Origin: Beroe forskalii
Lineage: Eukaryota > Ctenophora > Nuda > Beroida > Beroidae
Assembly (NCBI GenBank): GCA_011033025.1
Contig: WFMF01000071.1
Location: forward strand, 1-64,000
Length of the DNA stretch: 64,000 bases
Direction of reading: 5' to 3'
In this document: positions 60,974 through 64,000 of the stretch, one piece after another
How positions within the stretch are numbered: the first letter of the stretch is position 1
Layout of the letters: the number at the start of each line of letters is the position of its first letter
The notes under the pieces: model-generated
The model's database searches: none
Told to the model about the DNA's origin: nothing
The model's input: only the letters and a program-made list of their open reading frames with translations
Program-made: the position numbers and the translations under genes

Positions 60974-61239
60974 ATGGATGATGACTTGGTCGATGAAGTG
61001 CACCACGAGCTCCATGACATTCTGGAGTTGCCGGATGATAAGGGCGAGGGTAAGCCTCACCGAGCAGCCAAGAGATCCTCCATGAAGCTGCCCTCGTTCC
61101 CCCGGCGCTCCAGCTACCACTCGCAGACTCCTAAGTCCCGGGCGCGGTTCAGTGACTTCACCCTGGGAAGGTTGCGGAGGAGCAACAGTGAGGTCACGGA
61201 GAGGACTTCAAGAGGAATGCTCTCAAGAGAGAGGAGCAG
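60974..61239 (+). CDS. Probable alternative first exon, charged linker
   Basis: ATG at 60974 opens MDDDLVDEVHHELHDILELP, then DDKGEGKPHRAAKRSS, LPSFPRRSSYHSQ, FSDFTLGRLRRSNSEVTERT and SRERSR. Composition, dense charge and serine/arginine content look coding. A consensus donor GAGG|GTAAGC (about 61050) leaves phase 1 and would join the exon at 62422 in frame as GEG-AIEET. A later donor (GCAG|GTTAGC, 61239) leaves phase 2, which fits no exon I found. Splicing to 61744 (phase 0) would fail. It may give an isoform without C2A. Confidence 0.5.
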
Positions 61240-61743
61240 GTTAGCTCTCCAGTGTCCGGGCTAAGCTTGAGGCAGGAAAGGCATAACGGAAACAATCGAT
61301 AGCTGGCGTAGTTTTCCACCTTCATGATCTTTTTATAGTTTTTTCCCTTTTTCTGATATTAATTATCTTTGTTGGGCACTCTTACAAGGATCCAATGTCT
61401 CTGAAGAGCGCTTAACGTCGTTTCAAATCGATCACGGAGTGAAGATGTCCATAAGTCATGTTATAGGCCAGTCATTGGTCACTGTTCACAAATTGTTATA
61501 AATCAGGTTTTGATTGGATCTTTATCAGGATCATTCAATGCATCCCGATGTCGTCTATTCAACAATTTCCGATCACATCCGAAAAGCTACCCCATTGAGT
61601 ACCTTTTATTCACGTTTTCGGTGGTATTGAACAAATTTGTAAATTTAAGCTCTTAAGTATACACTGTAAATCCGTAATAATATCCATAATATCACAATTA
61701 CAAGAGATTTGCTCCCTGATTTGAAACATACTGCTGTTTTCAG

Positions 61744-61810
61744 AGCCGACTGAACTTGTATTTGGAGTACACGAAGCCGACCTTAGACCCAGATGAGGAT
61801 ATGGAAGAGG
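61744..61810 (+). CDS. Exon after C2A
   Basis: Acceptor CTGTTTTCAG, then SRLNLYLEYTKPTLDPDEDM, then EEG, ending in phase 1 at GTAAGT. The start resembles the strand that follows C2A in ferlins (dysferlin ASLVLQVSYTPL). The acidic tail begins the C2A-C2B linker. Confidence 0.8.
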
Positions 61811-62078
61811 GTAAGTCCTCATTTCCAGTTTTCTGTTTAGGTAGGATAGTGTGCGTAGTTTCTCTGATGCGTAGTACTCTGGTTTTGCTCAGTGCTGCAA
61901 TCTGGTGATACCAGCTTATCTGCTGGACCATTGAAAGATTGGAAGGAGCTGATCATCCGTTAGAAATTTCAGTTTTACGCGTTTTGTTACACAGGATGGC
62001 TTGTTCCTTCTTTAAACCTCCCCTCCCCCAGGTGCAATAGAAGATGGCTTGTTCCTTGTTAAATTTCCTCTCCCACAG

Positions 62079-62123
62079 GTGTTATAGAAGACACCAGTAC
62101 CCATGTTCCAGCTTTCTGTATAG
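62079..62123 (+). CDS. Possible cassette exon, decayed copy of the next exon's start
   Basis: Acceptor CTCCCACAG, then VIEDTSTHVPAFCI, then GTAGGA, phase 1 to phase 1. It copies the first twelve codons of the exon at 62422 (AIEETSVHVP) and would insert 15 residues without shifting the frame. It arose by local tandem duplication of 61820-62100 and 62100-62330. Its use is uncertain. Confidence 0.35.
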
Positions 62124-62421
62124 GTAGGATAGTGTGCATAGTTTCCCTGATGCGTAGTACTCTGGTGTTGCTCAGTGCTGCAATCTGGTCGTGATTCCAG
62201 CTTATCTGCTGGACCATTGAAAGATTGGAAGGAGCTGCTTCTAGCGGATCATGATCCGTTAGAAATTTCAGTTTTACGCGAATTGTTACACAGGATGGCT
62301 TGTTTTTTGCTAAACCTCCTCTCCCACAGGTGCAAATTTAGAGATGGCTTGTTTCTTATTAAACAGGTGCAATAGAAGATGGCTTGTTCCCTGTATCACC
62401 TCCTCTAGTCCTCTCCCACAG

Positions 62422-62524
62422 GTGCAATAGAAGAAACCAGTGTCCATGTTCCGGACGAGGGAGAGCAGGAGATCGAGGTGGCTCCAGGAGAGACCCAGGG
62501 GGCTGCCAAGAAAAAGAAGAAATC
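62422..62524 (+). CDS. Acidic/lysine-rich linker exon
   Basis: Acceptor CTCTCCCACAG, then AIEETSVHVPDEGEQEIEVA, then PGETQGAAKKKKKS, ending in phase 2 at GTAAGT. It is preceded by four decoy copies of its own acceptor (62031, 62078, 62329, 62366). The acidic-then-polylysine composition fits the disordered linker between C2A and C2B of ferlins. Confidence 0.78.
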
Positions 62525-62894
62525 GTAAGTAGGACGATATGTTGTGTAGTGCGTACTTAGGAACCCTCTCTAGTCTCTGCTTTTAGTAGACTCACAGTAC
62601 CAACAACTGTTTTGTCATAGAAACAAATTACTTGGTTCATTCTTCATTGATCGCCTTTTAACACCTTTTACTATTCTGTTTCTTTAAATTTTGAAAGTGA
62701 GAATTTTGTTGTCTACCATGTTCCTATATTCTGCAATCCTTAAATAGCCATTATCAGCTAAATGAAAGCATTATTATTAAAAGTATTGCTTGCTCACAGT
62801 ACTGCTAGTAAAAAGCATTGCAATGATGCTGTGCCTTCTTGAGCACTTTGTGAGATCACTGACTCATCGGTTCTAATATCTGTTTCTTTTAAAG

Positions 62895-62933
62895 CCAGTC
62901 AAAACAACGAAGTAATGATAACAATAACAACTC
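62895..62933 (+). CDS. Micro-exon, Asn-rich
   Basis: Acceptor CTTTTAAAG, then QSKQRSNDNNNN and part of a Ser codon, phase 2 to phase 2, donor GTAAGT. It is 39 nt, so it can be included or skipped without changing the frame. Confidence 0.55.
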
Positions 62934-63279
62934 GTAAGTTATCTTGTTATGCTACTTTTTGTTTGAGCTATCCATGGCACTTGCATGCACCATCAGATCT
63001 TATCAAATGCATGTGTCACCGATATCTGATGATCAGAATCGTGTCATATAAAAGCATAGTGACAAAGACTATAATTGTCATTATGAGAAGCACTGTCATA
63101 AACTTTCATTTAAATATCTTATATCAATATTTGATAAATCTATTAATGAACTCACCTGAGTCAATGAGTTAAACCAGCTGATTGCTATACTAAACATCGC
63201 ATGAAATTCTTCAGAATACGGCTGTTTGTACCAAAAATCAAATCGTGCAGTAAATTTTAATGTGATATTCCTTCTTCAG

Positions 63280-63385
63280 CACTGCTTAATTGGACGACTT
63301 TGCCTCAAATTCAAGTGCACGTCAGTCAATTACTGAGTTACCATTGGTATTTAATAATTTTACATGTGCGCTAGTGACTAATAAA
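63280..63385 (+). CDS. Possible terminal exon with stop and poly(A) signal
   Basis: A good acceptor (ATTCCTTCTTCAG at 63279) is followed in the expected phase by Ser-Thr-Ala and TAA (63287-63289). AATAAA follows at 63380-63385. If used, the product is a soluble protein of about 190-260 residues with one C2A and a charged tail, far shorter than a ferlin (about 2000 residues). Otherwise the gene continues past the window. Confidence 0.35.
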
Positions 63386-63439
63386 ATAATTCGGTTTGTT
63401 TAATGTGCAGCGTTTAGTAGCCCCGCCTCACATCCTTGC

Positions 63440-63650
63440 TTCTTCATGGTGCATTACCACTATTACCGAGTACCACACCACTTTTACCACGTACCATACC
63501 ACTATTACCACGTACCACACCACTTTTAACACGTACCACACCACTTTTACCACGTACCACACCTCTATTACCACGTACCACACCACTATTAACACGTACC
63601 ACACCACTTTTAACACGTACCACATCACTATTACCACGTACCATACATCC
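63440..63650. repeat. 21-bp minisatellite (TACCACACCACTTTTACCACG)
   Basis: About ten units with TTTTA/CTATTA and ACCA/ACA variants. The period of 21 leaves frames open on both strands (63396-63716 plus, 63428-63652 minus), which I reject as genes. Confidence 0.9.
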
Positions 63651-64000
63651 ATGAGATGTTTAGAGGTATTGGGTAGTGTGTACAGTGGGGTGCTTGTTTT
63701 TGAGCTTCTTCCATAGTGTCTCCTCCAGTGTTTGCTCTAACTCACATCTCAAATAGTGTATCTCAACAAATTAGATAGCCTTCACATCGGTGATAAGAAT
63801 GTTCTTTATGAAATAATATGAAAAGTATCAAGCTGTTAGAAAGTTTTTCCTGGATTCAGTACGGTGGCTCAGCGCGCCATCAAAAACTTTCAGTTTATAA
63901 ACTAGAGATTAGAAAGTTAGGAGAAGCTGTTGCTGTCAAGAGATACGGAACAACTCAACTTGACTAAATATCTTAGTTTTGTCCTTGATGCCTTGACCAT
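63651..64000. other. Unassigned sequence to window end
   Basis: No splice-consistent exon or repeat seen. If the ferlin-like gene continues, its next exon should lie beyond 64000. Confidence 0.35.

Noticed and set aside
63396-63716. Frames of 66-106 codons on both strands
   Set aside because: Also a 21-bp repeat artefact.

Overview
The window is AT-rich metazoan genomic DNA. It carries spliced genes with GT-AG introns, decayed non-LTR retrotransposons, many small terminal-inverted-repeat (TIR) elements, TTAGGG-like tracts and several minisatellites. Small introns in one gene, together with CR1/L2-type LINE remnants, suggest an invertebrate. I cannot place it more precisely. No prokaryotic operon, CRISPR array or rRNA was seen.

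Layout. 1-3.8 kb: homopolymer-rich, poor-looking sequence and a ~1.1 kb imperfect palindrome holding tRNA-like SINE sequence. 3.8-6.6 kb: a decayed LINE reverse transcriptase split by a 1.6 kb DNA transposon. 9.3-10.7 kb: a second LINE on the minus strand (ORF1 plus the start of the endonuclease). 12.0-18.0 kb: a replication-licensing factor CDT1 gene on the plus strand, read here as 16 exons lacking only the N-terminus, with a poly(A) signal at 18.34 kb. 18.4-21.1 kb: intergenic, with a TTA-flanked MITE. 21.15-31.07 kb: a tandem duplication (5.76 kb + 4.16 kb). Each copy holds a TATA promoter, a short first exon and a second exon. 26.4-63.3 kb: a large plus-strand gene encoding a ferlin C2A-like domain, with an 11 kb intron (46.7-57.7 kb) full of minisatellites and a 2.5 kb TIR element.

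Main result. The ferlin-like gene has five alternative exons that encode the N-terminal half of its C2A domain (strands beta1-beta3 and calcium loop 1): 26418-26596, 30593-30771, 38334-38559, 42144-42279 and 45929-46034. All end in phase 1 and fit one common exon at 46323 that begins the second half of the domain. The calcium-ligand positions in loop 1 differ between them: intact, partly replaced or lost. The two duplicated copies encode the same protein and differ by five changes, all synonymous. The 116-codon open frames in the same duplication differ almost only by replacements. The arrangement recalls the alternative first exons of human dysferlin (C2A versus C2A variant 1), but with more variants and a recent duplication.

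Secondary points: an inferred GC-AG intron in CDT1; a CDT1 intron bounded by a 15-nt direct repeat, as expected of recent intron gain; five tandem copies of one splice acceptor in the ferlin-like gene, one of which makes an in-frame cassette exon; and a possible short C2A-only isoform ending at 63289.
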